This document shows, piece by piece, positions 27,146 through 35,403 of a stretch of 64,000 bases of DNA (position 1 is its first letter; each line of letters opens with the position of its first letter). Location of the stretch: contig NZ_ATVL01000007.1 in the NCBI RefSeq assembly GCF_000420705.1, positions 372,001 through 436,000 on the forward strand, read 5' to 3'. Under the pieces are notes generated by a model. It was not told the DNA's origin and ran no database searches. It was given only the letters and a program-made list of their open reading frames with translations. The stretch is from Hymenobacter norwichensis DSM 15439 (GTDB taxonomy: Bacteria; Bacteroidota; Bacteroidia; Cytophagales; Hymenobacteraceae). Made by a program: the position numbers and the translations under genes.

Positions 27146-29086
27146 ATGCGCCGATTGTTATCAGTGCCGCTGCTGTTGGCCTGCACCTTGCTGCCACTGG
27201 GAGCCGCGGCGCAAGCCTCCTTGAGCACCACCAATACCAAGGCCCGCAGCCTCTGGGACAAGGCGCAGTCTCAGGCCAAAGAGCGCAACTTCGATAAAGC
27301 CATTGAAACCCTCACGGTGCTCAATGAGAAGTTTCCGTCGCTGGGGGAGCCGCACATCATGCGCGGTTCGTTGCTGAAAGCTATGGGTGAAAACCGTCCG
27401 GCTTTCGAGGCCTATCGTGACGGCTTGGCCAAGCTACCCATGGACTCCAATAGAGCCACCGATTACTTTAACCTCGGTGAACTGGCTATGAGCTTCGGGG
27501 AGTATCAGATTGCGGCCGATAGCTACAAACGGTTGCTGAAATCGGGACCTAAAGGCCAGCGCAACGCCGCTCGGGCCCAGCGTCAGCTGCTGAACTGTGA
27601 GTTTGCCTTAAAGGCCATAGCCGCTCCCGTTGGTGTGCAGCCCCAGCGGTTGGGGGCCCCGCTCAATACCTTCCGGTTTCAGTACTTCCCCGCGCTTACT
27701 GCCGATAACCGTTTCCTGCTGTTTACGGGCCGCCCAACTGCGGAAAGCGGCGAAGACCTTTTCATTGCCAAAACTAACAAGGACGGTTCCATTGGCGACC
27801 CGGCCTCCATTTCGTCCTTCATCAATACCCCCTATAACGAAGGTGCCGGCACTATTTCAGGCGACGGAAAAACCCTGGTGTTTGCTTCCTGCGACCGGCC
27901 TAATTCTGTAGGAAACTGCGACTTGTATATTTCGCGGCGAACCGGTAACAACTGGAGTAAGCCGCTGAATCTGGGGCGCACGGTCAACTCACCCGAGTGG
28001 GACTCTCAGCCCACGCTGTCGGCGGATGGGCGCACGCTGTACTTCACCTCCACTCGCCGGGGCGGCCAAGGTCAGGAAGACATCTATGTGACTACCCTAG
28101 GCGCCGATGGCAACTGGAGCCCGGCCCGTAATGTGGGCCAGCCCGTGAACACACCCGGCAAGGATATGGCGCCCTTTATTCACGCCAGCGGCACCACGCT
28201 CTACTACGTCACTGACGGGCTGGTGGGCATGGGTGGCCTGGATGTGTTTCGCTGTGAATTGCAGGCCGCTGGCCGTTGGAGCGAGCCGCAAAACCTCGGC
28301 TATCCGCTTAATACTCACGAGAATGAGGCCTCGCTCTTCATTGCTTCCGATAACCGACGCGGCTTTTGCTCACGCTCTAGAGCAACCGAGCCAGGTGTTC
28401 GGATGGAGCGGGAGCGACCGGTAGAACTGTTTGCGTTTGAGGTGCCGCCGTCCGTCCGTGCGCGCGAAACCAGCACCTACACCCAAGGTCGGGTGTTCGA
28501 TGCGGCCACCAAGAAGCCCATTAAAGCCGACGTACAACTCTACGACCTGAATACTGACGAACTAACTCAGTTTGTCACCTCGGACGCAGAAAACGGGGAT
28601 TACACGGTGGTATTGAACGAAGGCCGGCAGTACGCTATGTACGCCGCCGCCGACAAGTACCTGATGAAGAGCCTCAGCTTCGACTACTCCGACAAGCACG
28701 CCTTCGACCCGCTGACGCTCGACATCTATTTAGAGCCGGTGCGCTCGGGCCGTAGCATCGTGCTCAACAATCTGTTCTTCGATACCAATCAGTACGAGTT
28801 GAAGCCCAAGTCGCGAACGGAACTCAACCGGCTAGTGGGCTTTATGAAGCAGTACCCCGATGTGCAGGTGGAAGTCAGTGGGCACACCGACGACGTAGGT
28901 TCTGACGACGATAACTTGGCCTTGTCGCAGAACCGGGCGAAGGCTGTATACACGTATCTGCTCAGCCAGGGCGTGAAAGCCGAGCGTCTCCGTTTCAAGG
29001 GCTATGGCGAAAGCAAAGCGCTGGTCGCAAACGATTCGGAGGCACACCGGCAACAAAACCGCCGAATAGAGTTGCGCATTCTCTAA
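27146..29086 (+). CDS. PorE-like OmpA protein: TPR, PD40 propeller, CRD and OmpA domains
   Basis: 646 residues. The signal peptide is MRRLLSVPLLLACTLLPLGAAAQA. It could also be read as a lipoprotein signal (LLAC, C13), but the hydrophobic tail after that Cys favours ordinary cleavage. TPR repeats occupy about 30-150, a PD40/WD40-like beta-propeller about 165-430 (repeated ISGDGKTLVFAS, LSADGRTLYFTS units), a carboxypeptidase-regulatory-like domain about 448-540, and an OmpA C-terminal domain about 545-646 (VEVSGHTDDVGSDDDN, NRRIELRIL). This order matches PorE, a component that ties the type IX secretion machine to peptidoglycan, but Bacteroidota encode several such proteins and T9SS membership is inferred. 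It starts 11 bp after queE, so the two are probably co-transcribed. Confidence 0.85.
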   Translation: MRRLLSVPLLLACTLLPLGAAAQASLSTTNTKARSLWDKAQSQAKERNFDKAIETLTVLNEKFPSLGEPHIMRGSLLKAMGENRPAFEAYRDGLAKLPMDSNRATDYFNLGELAMSFGEYQIAADSYKRLLKSGPKGQRNAARAQRQLLNCEFALKAIAAPVGVQPQRLGAPLNTFRFQYFPALTADNRFLLFTGRPTAESGEDLFIAKTNKDGSIGDPASISSFINTPYNEGAGTISGDGKTLVFASCDRPNSVGNCDLYISRRTGNNWSKPLNLGRTVNSPEWDSQPTLSADGRTLYFTSTRRGGQGQEDIYVTTLGADGNWSPARNVGQPVNTPGKDMAPFIHASGTTLYYVTDGLVGMGGLDVFRCELQAAGRWSEPQNLGYPLNTHENEASLFIASDNRRGFCSRSRATEPGVRMERERPVELFAFEVPPSVRARETSTYTQGRVFDAATKKPIKADVQLYDLNTDELTQFVTSDAENGDYTVVLNEGRQYAMYAAADKYLMKSLSFDYSDKHAFDPLTLDIYLEPVRSGRSIVLNNLFFDTNQYELKPKSRTELNRLVGFMKQYPDVQVEVSGHTDDVGSDDDNLALSQNRAKAVYTYLLSQGVKAERLRFKGYGESKALVANDSEAHRQQNRRIELRIL

Positions 29087-29102
29087 CATTATTTACATGC
29101 AT

Positions 29103-29138
29103 AAAGCCCGGCAATACAAATTGCTGGGCTTTTTTTAT
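29103..29138 (+). terminator. terminator after the PorE-like gene
   Basis: AAAGCCCGGCAA pairs with TTGCTGGGCTTT (one G/T pair), followed by a seven-T run, 17 bp after the stop. Confidence 0.85.
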
Positions 29139-29258
29139 TTGTAGTATTTCTTTTTAATTGAACTATTAAGTTGCTGAGGATGAAGTAAACAATACACTTT
29201 CATCAAACTAATAGATTAGAATAGTTATAAATTTTCGTTTTATTTTTAAATATTCTCG

Positions 29259-29266
29259 TATATTTG
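29259..29266 (+). promoter_or_regulatory. -7 box for the first small helical protein
   Basis: TATATTTG, an exact TAnnTTTG match in a very AT-rich spacer, 90 bp before the ATG at 29356. No exact -33 TTG at 19 bp. Confidence 0.5.
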
Positions 29267-29355
29267 GACATTCCAAAGTAGATAGGATGTTGCCAGTATC
29301 TGACTGCTTTAGGAGTTTGAGTTAATCATTGTTTACCCTTTAAAATCATGCTATC

Positions 29356-29715
29356 ATGAAAAGACCCCTTTTACTTGCTGGGTTTGCGCTTATGTTGGGT
29401 GTTGCCACCTATGCTGCTACCGACCGGGAAGCTTCCATTAAAACCAGAGCTACGGCCTTGGCCCGTATTCAGGTAGAGAAAGCCCACCTCGACGAAGGAC
29501 AGTACGTACAGGTTAAGACCCTGAACATCCGGATGCTCACGGAAATGGAGAACCTGAAAACCCATTTTGCGGCCGAGCCCGCCATCCTCGATGAGCGTCT
29601 GGCGGTAGCTCAGGCTCGCTACGAGCTAGAGCTAACCGCCCTAATGCGGCCGGCGCAGCTAGCCTTGTTCAACCAGGCCCGCAACAACATGACTGCCCTT
29701 ACGGAACCGCGCTAG
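29356..29715 (+). CDS. small secreted helical protein, CpxP/Spy-like, paralog 1
   Basis: 119 residues with a cleavable signal (MKRPLLLAGFALMLGVATYA) and a helical mature part. The signature is HLDEGQYVQVKTLNIRMLTEMENL and, later, YELELTALMRPAQLALFNQAR. The spacing of two Q-bearing helical motifs (EGQY; PAQL) recalls the LTxxQ motifs of periplasmic CpxP/Spy chaperone-like sensors, but similarity is weak and I do not claim identity. Paralogs lie at 30037 and 44414. A Bacteroidota -7 box (29259) suggests its own promoter. A periplasmic stress-related role is inferred. Confidence 0.72.
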   Translation: MKRPLLLAGFALMLGVATYAATDREASIKTRATALARIQVEKAHLDEGQYVQVKTLNIRMLTEMENLKTHFAAEPAILDERLAVAQARYELELTALMRPAQLALFNQARNNMTALTEPR

Positions 29716-30036
29716 CAAGTCACTGCGTAGCAGCGTTGTGCTCACGTGCGGGACATAGCGCTGCCATGTAGGCAGACCATTACCTGCGTCGATAGCTAGG
29801 TGAAAATTAGTACTTACCGGTCAAGCTGGTTACGATGGCCTCAGTGATACATTAGCTATAGTAAGCGAATGGTAATGAATGTGCTAATACAGTAACGTTT
29901 GCGTAAATAAATCAATAATAATATTTGTGTTTATTTGATAAAATGGTATATTCAGTACAAGATATTCATGGATGCGCATAATAGCACTTCCTGAAGCTCA
30001 ACATTTCCGTTTTTCCAACCCCAAATTCCCGTTATT
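29716..30036. other. AT-rich spacer between two small paralogs
   Basis: 321 bp. The right half (about 29860-29960) is strongly AT-rich, as upstream of the other two paralogs, and probably contains the promoter of the gene at 30037. TTTATTTG and AATATTTG near 29920-29940 are imperfect -7 candidates. No terminator or gene is evident. Confidence 0.4.
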
Positions 30037-30399
30037 ATGAAAAACTTTTCCACTCTTGTAGCATTAGCTCTACTGGTAAGCGCTGCCCAGCCTGTGGTAG
30101 CTGGTCCTGGCGACCAAGGCAAAGCCGAAGCACGTGCTACCCAGTTGACCAAGCAACTGGCTCAAAAAGCGCAACTCAGCGAAGGTCAGTACGTGAGAGT
30201 GCGTCAGCTCAACCTGCGCATGATCACAGAAATGCAGGAACTGCAAGCAAGCCTGGCTACTGATCCGGTAGCTCTCGATAAGAAAATGGCCGAATTACAG
30301 TCACACTATGAGTGGGACCTTACCGCCATCATTGGTCCACGTCAGATGGTTGCTTACAACCAAGCCAAAATCAACCAAATGGCGTTCAGTGGCCGGTAG
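30037..30399 (+). CDS. small secreted helical protein, CpxP/Spy-like, paralog 2
   Basis: 120 residues, clearly homologous to the gene 320 bp upstream: LSEGQYVRVRQLNLRMITEMQEL and YEWDLTAIIGPRQMVAYNQAKI align without gaps to its counterpart. The signal peptide is MKNFSTLVALALLVSAAQPVVA. The mature protein is about 98 residues of mainly amphipathic helix. Tandem duplication is likely. Each copy has its own AT-rich upstream region, so the copies may be expressed separately. It ends at a very strong bidirectional terminator shared with gltA. The function is unknown; a periplasmic role is inferred from the signal. Confidence 0.74.
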   Translation: MKNFSTLVALALLVSAAQPVVAGPGDQGKAEARATQLTKQLAQKAQLSEGQYVRVRQLNLRMITEMQELQASLATDPVALDKKMAELQSHYEWDLTAIIGPRQMVAYNQAKINQMAFSGR

Positions 30400-30409
30400 C
30401 CCCCGCAAC

Positions 30410-30465
30410 AGTACCGCACAAAAAAGCCGGCCCTCCACGGAGGGTCGGCTTTTTTGTGCGGTACT
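30410..30465. terminator. bidirectional terminator between convergent genes
   Basis: Inverted repeat with arms of about 27 bp (one mismatch) and an A/T run on each side (CACAAAAAAGCCGG ... CGGCTTTTTTGTG), centred near 30437. It serves both the small secreted gene and gltA. Confidence 0.9.
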
Positions 30466-30475
30466 GCTACTTGCC

Positions 30476-31765
30476 TTAGCGGTTTTCGATGCTCTTGTAA
30501 TCGCGCTCCAATTCGCCAGTATAAATCTGTCGTGGGCGGCCGATAGGCTCTTTGTTTTCGCGTAGCTCTTTCCACTGGGCAATCCAGCCGGGAAGGCGGC
30601 CGAGGGCAAACATAACAGTGAACATCTCGGTAGGGATACCCAACGCTTTGTAGATGATGCCCGAGTAGAAGTCTACGTTCGGGTACAGCTTGCGGTCAAT
30701 GAAATACTGGTCGGTAAGGGCAGCTTGCTCTAGCTCCTGCGCTATTTTCAGCAGTGGGCTGTCTTGCATACCAAGGGCTTGTAGCACCTCATCGGCCGCT
30801 TTTTTGATGATTTTGGCGCGCGGGTCGAAGTTCTTATACACCCGGTGGCCGAAGCCCATGAGGCGAAATGAATCATTCTTATCCTTGGCTTTAGCAATGA
30901 ACTTGCTGGTGTCACCACCATCGGCTTCAATAGCCTCAAGCATTTCAATTACCTCTTGGTTGGCGCCGCCGTGCAGGGGACCCCACAGGGCATTGATACC
31001 TGCCGATACCGAGCCGTAGAGGCTGGCATTGGCTGAGCCCACAAGGCGCACAGTGCTGGTCGAGCAGTTTTGCTCGTGGTCGGCGTGCAGGATGAGCAGC
31101 TTGTTCAATGCGCTTACTACCACCGGGTTCTGCTGATATTGCTCAGTGGGGTAGCTGAACATCATATACAAGAAGTTGGACGTGTAGTCCAGCTCGTTGC
31201 GTGGGTATACGTATGGGTGACCCACCGAATTCTTGTAGCTCCAAGCCGCAATGGTAGGCAGCTTGGCGATAAGGCGCACGATATTCAGATTCAGCTCTTC
31301 CTTGCTCAGCTCTGGCGCAATGCTCTTGGGGTAAAAGGCGGTGAGCGAACATACAATAGACGACAAAATGCCCATTGGATGAGCCGACGATGGGAAACCA
31401 TCGAGAATTTTGCGGATGTCTTCGTGTACCAAGGAGTGCTGGGTTACCTCGTAGCTGAAGGCATCGAACTCGGCTTGGGTAGGTAGCGAACCGTAAATCA
31501 GTAGGTAGGCAACTTCCAGGAAAGTCGATTTTTCGGCTAGCTGCTCGATGGGGTAGCCCCGGTAGCGTAGAATGCCTTCTTCGCCGTCGAGGAACGTAAT
31601 GGCACTCTTGGTAGCACCCGTGTTCTTGTAGCCGGGGTCGTAGGTAACGTAGCCGGTCTGGTCGCGCAACTTCCCGATGTCGAATGCTTTTTCGTGTTCG
31701 GTACCTTCAATGACGGGGAGAGTAATCGATTTCCCGTCGAGGATAATCTCAGCAGATTCTGCCAT
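30476..31765 (-). CDS. gltA: citrate synthase
   Basis: 429 residues, type II (hexameric, Gram-negative style) citrate synthase with an N-terminal beta-strand domain. Active-site residues are visible: H230 in LHADHEQNCSTSTVR, H265 in GPLHGGANQ, and the Asp of YPNVDFYSG near residue 366. GFGHRVYK is also present. It condenses acetyl-CoA and oxaloacetate, the entry step of the TCA cycle. It is cytoplasmic and monocistronic, and shares the strong terminator at 30410 with the opposing gene. The start ATG at 31765 gives the expected length. No -7 consensus could be placed confidently upstream. Confidence 0.97.
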   Translation of the reverse strand: MAESAEIILDGKSITLPVIEGTEHEKAFDIGKLRDQTGYVTYDPGYKNTGATKSAITFLDGEEGILRYRGYPIEQLAEKSTFLEVAYLLIYGSLPTQAEFDAFSYEVTQHSLVHEDIRKILDGFPSSAHPMGILSSIVCSLTAFYPKSIAPELSKEELNLNIVRLIAKLPTIAAWSYKNSVGHPYVYPRNELDYTSNFLYMMFSYPTEQYQQNPVVVSALNKLLILHADHEQNCSTSTVRLVGSANASLYGSVSAGINALWGPLHGGANQEVIEMLEAIEADGGDTSKFIAKAKDKNDSFRLMGFGHRVYKNFDPRAKIIKKAADEVLQALGMQDSPLLKIAQELEQAALTDQYFIDRKLYPNVDFYSGIIYKALGIPTEMFTVMFALGRLPGWIAQWKELRENKEPIGRPRQIYTGELERDYKSIENR

Positions 31766-32038
31766 AAGAGAGAGGGGTAGAAGGGTGGTTCAGGGCGAAA
31801 GCGAAAGAATTGCCGGCACACTAAGCGCCGATTGATTCTATACTACCATATACCCTATTGTGTTGTTTAGGTGAGAATGTATTGTAAAGAAACACAGTGA
31901 CATAAATTTCACATCACTGCCAACGGTACTTCAGGGGAAGAAGCGAAAATTCGCCTCCATCATTTTGAAGGCGCTATGATAAGCCCTAACGAGTGAAATG
32001 CCAATGAATAAGTGGATATTCTTAGCACTCCGTCGAAC

Positions 32039-33427
32039 TTACTTGCCAATGCAGAACTGTGTGAAGATGCTGGTGAGTAAATCATCAGAAGAAATTTCGC
32101 CAGTTATTTCGCCCAGTGCGGCCAGTGCCTGGCGTAGGTCGGCGGCCAGCAGCTCGGTGCCGGTACCGCTGCTAATACCTGCCAGCACGGCATCCAGCGC
32201 CACCGCCGCCGATTCCAGACTGCGAGCGTGTCGGAGATTGGTGACGATGGTACTGCTGCCGGCCCGGTCAAGGCCTTCACCCCGAACCCGGCTTAGCAAT
32301 ACTTGGCGCAGTTCGTCGAGGCCGTCGCCGCGGCTAGCGGCAATCAGCACCGTATCCGGCCGCGTTTGGAAGGCAGTTAGTTCTTCCTCGGAAGCTACGT
32401 CTAGCTTGTTGCCAATGGCTAATACGGGCGTGGTAGAAGGCAAGTGCAAGTCATCAATCTGTGCTTGAAGTGAAACTGGATTAGTATCCGTCAAATCAAA
32501 CAGATATATGATGATAGCGGCCTGCTGTACTCGCTTCAACGTTCGCTCTACGCCAATGGATTCCACTAGGTCGGTGGTGTCGCGCAGGCCAGCAGTGTCT
32601 ACAAAGCGGAAGCGGATGCCATCCAGGCTTACTTCGTCTTCAATCAGGTCGCGGGTGGTACCCGCTACTTCCGATACAATGGCACGCTCTTCGTTGAGCA
32701 GGGCATTGAGTAGGGTGCTTTTGCCCGCATTAGGCCGGCCGGCAATAACGGTGGTTACGCCGTTTTTGATGACGTTGCCCAGCTCGAAGGAACGCAGCAA
32801 CCGCTGTACTAACCCGCGAACTTCCGTCAGTAGCACCAGCAGGCCTGAACGGTCGGCAAACTCCACGTCTTCCTCCCCGAAGTCGAGCTCCAGTTCCAGC
32901 AATGCCGCAAACTGTACCAGCCGGGCGCGCAGGTCTTTCAGCTCACGCGAGAAGCCACCCCGCATCTGCTGCATGGCTACTTGGTGCGAGAGTTGCGAGT
33001 CAGCGGCAATCAGGTCGGCTACGGCTTCGGCTTGGGCTAAGTCGAAAGCGCCGTTCAGGAAAGCCCGTTTGGTGAACTCGCCAGCCTCGGCTAAGCGGGC
33101 TCCTTGGCGAGTGAACAGCAGTAGCAGTTGCTGCACAATGTAGTCGGAGCCGTGGCAGCTGATTTCCACCACATCCTCGCGGGTGTAAGAATTGGGGGCC
33201 CGGAACAACGACACCACCACTTCGTCGATGATGCGGCCTTCGTCGCGGATGGTGCCGTAGTGCAGGGTGTGGCTGGGTTGTTCTGCTAGGGCTTTGCCAC
33301 TGAATACGGCATCGGTCAGGCTGATGGCAGCAGCGCCGGAAAGACGGACCAGCGCAATAGCTCCCGAGCCGGGCGGCGTAGACAACGCAACAATGGTATC
33401 GGAAAGCGCGGGGGGTAAGGCAGCCAC
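32039..33427 (-). CDS. mnmE: tRNA modification GTPase MnmE (TrmE)
   Basis: About 462 residues from a GTG at 33427. The N-terminal folate-binding domain starts SDTIVALSTPPGSGAIALVRLSG, the helical domain carries an embedded Ras-like G domain (GRPNAGKSTLLNALL, GTTRD, DTAGLRDT, NKLD), and the C-terminus is FTQFCIGK with the conserved Cys. With MnmG it installs the cmnm5/mnm5 group at U34 of certain tRNAs. An ATG at 33472 would add 15 residues, but the -7 box at 33451-33458 lies between it and the GTG, so a transcript from that promoter could not include the ATG. Confidence 0.93.
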   Translation of the reverse strand: MAALPPALSDTIVALSTPPGSGAIALVRLSGAAAISLTDAVFSGKALAEQPSHTLHYGTIRDEGRIIDEVVVSLFRAPNSYTREDVVEISCHGSDYIVQQLLLLFTRQGARLAEAGEFTKRAFLNGAFDLAQAEAVADLIAADSQLSHQVAMQQMRGGFSRELKDLRARLVQFAALLELELDFGEEDVEFADRSGLLVLLTEVRGLVQRLLRSFELGNVIKNGVTTVIAGRPNAGKSTLLNALLNEERAIVSEVAGTTRDLIEDEVSLDGIRFRFVDTAGLRDTTDLVESIGVERTLKRVQQAAIIIYLFDLTDTNPVSLQAQIDDLHLPSTTPVLAIGNKLDVASEEELTAFQTRPDTVLIAASRGDGLDELRQVLLSRVRGEGLDRAGSSTIVTNLRHARSLESAAVALDAVLAGISSGTGTELLAADLRQALAALGEITGEISSDDLLTSIFTQFCIGK

Positions 33428-33450
33428 AAGTGCAGGTATGGAAAGTAGGG

Positions 33451-33458
33451 CAAAGGTA
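33451..33458 (-). promoter_or_regulatory. -7 box of mnmE promoter
   Basis: TACCTTTG on the minus strand, 24 bp before the GTG start. It decides the start codon, because it lies downstream of the alternative ATG. Confidence 0.6.
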
Positions 33459-33517
33459 CACAAGCCAAGCAACCCCGAATTAAGGGCAGATTAAACTGCA
33501 AATGGCAAGAAAGCTAG

Positions 33518-34177
33518 CTAATCGGCCACAAATAGATTGCGGCCAACTTCTGGGGAGAGCATTATAATTTTGTCTTGGTTGATCCTGACTTCCAAAGAAT
33601 TGTCGAAGCTGATTTTATCCAGTACTTCAATACCGGAACCCAGCTTCAGACCAACCTTATCGAGGTATTGCAGGAAGGAAGGGGACGTGTTTTTTACGGC
33701 CATCAACTGGCCTTGCTCACCCGGCATGAGGTCGGCTACCAAGCGGTTCTGAGGGCGCGGCATGGCACCATCTTCCGTCGGAATAGGGTCGCCGTGTGGG
33801 TCGAGGCGCGGGAAGCCCAGAAACTCGTCGAGGCGGCGCACCAGCAGCAGCGAGTCGATGTGCTCCATCTGCTCGGCCACTTCGTGCACCTCGTCCCAGT
33901 TGAAGCCGAGCTTCTGCACAAGAAACACCTCCCACAGCCGATGCTTGCGGATAGTCAGCAACGCCAACTGCCGGCCTTCCTGAGTGAGCGATACGCCCCG
34001 GTACCGCTGGTAATGCAGCAGGCCCTTCTCCCCGAGCCGCCGCAGCATATCCGTCACCGACGCCGGGCGCGTCTGCAATACCTCGGCAATGCCGTTGGTG
34101 CTGACGTCGGTGCCCGGCGCGGCTTCGCTTAGCTTGTAGATGGCCTTCAGGTAGTTTTCCTCGGTGAAGCTGGGCAT
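33518..34177 (-). CDS. DtxR/MntR-family metal-dependent transcriptional regulator
   Basis: 219 residues. The N-terminal winged helix is in the DtxR style (FTEENYLKAIYKLSE, then VLQTRPASVTDMLRRLGEKGLL as the recognition helix). The dimerisation/metal domain includes RKHRLWEVFLVQKLGFNWDEVHEVAEQMEHIDS with the His/Glu/Cys-type ligand positions, and a C-terminal FeoA/SH3-like domain follows (about 145-219). Such regulators repress Mn or Fe uptake genes when metal-loaded. No transporter gene is adjacent, so its targets are elsewhere. The gene starts at ATG 34177. Confidence 0.9.
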   Translation of the reverse strand: MPSFTEENYLKAIYKLSEAAPGTDVSTNGIAEVLQTRPASVTDMLRRLGEKGLLHYQRYRGVSLTQEGRQLALLTIRKHRLWEVFLVQKLGFNWDEVHEVAEQMEHIDSLLLVRRLDEFLGFPRLDPHGDPIPTEDGAMPRPQNRLVADLMPGEQGQLMAVKNTSPSFLQYLDKVGLKLGSGIEVLDKISFDNSLEVRINQDKIIMLSPEVGRNLFVAD

Positions 34178-34186
34178 TTTTAGGCA

Positions 34187-34282
34187 TTAAGAATCAGGAA
34201 TAAATACTTAAGAATTAGCTGTTCAATAAGTCCAGACAGGTTAAGAGCAGCCAATTCTTCGTTCTCAATTCTTGATTTTTAA
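34187..34282. repeat. intergenic imperfect inverted repeat (site D)
   Basis: Arms 34187-34221 and 34248-34282 match at about 26 of 35 positions, with the best core AGAATTAGCTG / CAGCCAATTCT next to a 26-base spacer. It fills the gap between fabH and the DtxR-type gene (same strand). It resembles the class at 53844, 56393 and 60063. Confidence 0.55.
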
Positions 34283-34290
34283 TTGAAGGA

Positions 34291-35301
34291 TTACCACTTA
34301 ATCAGCGCGGAGGCCCAAGTGAAGCCGGAGCCGAAGGCAGCCAAGCACACCAAGTCGCCGCGCTTGATGCGGCCTTCCTGCACGGCCTCGCTCAGGGCCA
34401 GGGGCACACTGGCGGCGGTGGTGTTGCCATAACGCTGGATGTTGCTGTAGATTTTGTCGTCGGTGAGGCCCATTTTCTGCTGCACATACTGCGTGATGCG
34501 CAGGTTGGCCTGGTGCGGAATCAGCATGTCCACGTCTTGGGGTTGGTAGCCGTTCTGGTCGAGGGCCTCTTTGATAACCTGCGGAAACCGCACTACGGCG
34601 TGCTTGAACACGTTTTGGCCATTCATGTAGGGGTACATGTCCAGCTCATTGTCTACCACGTACTGCACCCGGTTTTCGCGGTTGGAGCCCGGCTCTTTCA
34701 CAATCAACTCCTCGGCATGCTCACCTTGGGAGTGCAAGTGAGTGCTCAGGATGCCGTGGCCCTCGCGGGTGCTGGGGCGGAGAATCACCGCGCCGGCGCC
34801 GTCCCCAAATATCACCGATACATTCCGGCCCCGGGTGGATTTGTCGAGGCCCGAGGAATGGATTTCCGAGCCTACCACCAGTACCGTGTCGTACATGCCA
34901 GTCTTCACAAACTGGTCGGCCATGCTCAGGGCATATACGAAGCCCGAGCACTGGTTGCGCACGTCGAAAGCTGGAATGGGCGCCTGGATGCCTAACTCAC
35001 GCTGAAGCAGCACGCCGGAACCTGGAAAGAAATAGTCGGGGGAGAGCGTGGCAAACACAATCATTTGCACGTCGTCGGGGGTAAGGCCGGCCATTTCCAA
35101 GGCCTTGCGGGCAGCGGCGGCCCCCATGTTGGCAGTGGTGTCTTTGCCTTCCTCAAACCAGCGCCGCTCCTTGATGCCAGTCCGTTCCTGAATCCACTCG
35201 TCGGTGGTTTCCATGAATTCGGTAAGGTCGGCGTTGGTAACCACGCGGCTCGGGACGTAGTGGCCGACGCCAGCAATTTCGGAGTGACGGAGAGAGGACA
35301 T
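34291..35301 (-). CDS. fabH: beta-ketoacyl-ACP synthase III (FabH)
   Basis: 336 residues from ATG 35301 (MSSLRHSEIAGVGHYVPSRVVTNADL). The catalytic triad is visible: C118 in VRNQCSGF, His in IPHQANLR and Asn in RYGNTTAAS; the GFG-type C-terminal FGSGFTWASALI is present. It condenses acetyl- or branched acyl-CoA with malonyl-ACP to start fatty-acid synthesis; substrate preference cannot be read from sequence. A longer frame from 35367 would add 22 residues outside the family. The -7-like TACCTTCG at 35348-35355 lies inside that extension, which argues for 35301. This copy is not in the usual plsX-fabH cluster. Confidence 0.93.
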   Translation of the reverse strand: MSSLRHSEIAGVGHYVPSRVVTNADLTEFMETTDEWIQERTGIKERRWFEEGKDTTANMGAAAARKALEMAGLTPDDVQMIVFATLSPDYFFPGSGVLLQRELGIQAPIPAFDVRNQCSGFVYALSMADQFVKTGMYDTVLVVGSEIHSSGLDKSTRGRNVSVIFGDGAGAVILRPSTREGHGILSTHLHSQGEHAEELIVKEPGSNRENRVQYVVDNELDMYPYMNGQNVFKHAVVRFPQVIKEALDQNGYQPQDVDMLIPHQANLRITQYVQQKMGLTDDKIYSNIQRYGNTTAASVPLALSEAVQEGRIKRGDLVCLAAFGSGFTWASALIKW

Positions 35302-35347
35302 AAGGTGGGAGCGTGAGAGAAAGAAACGAGAAGTTAGGAGAGGGGGC

Positions 35348-35355
35348 CGAAGGTA
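35348..35355 (-). promoter_or_regulatory. -7 box of fabH promoter
   Basis: TACCTTCG on the minus strand, 46 bp before the chosen ATG. It is the same variant as upstream of icmF and helps rule out the upstream start. Confidence 0.45.
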
Positions 35356-35403
35356 GTAAAAACCCACAGGGCTACTTGCTAAACGGGCGGCGAAGGTCGG
35401 TAG

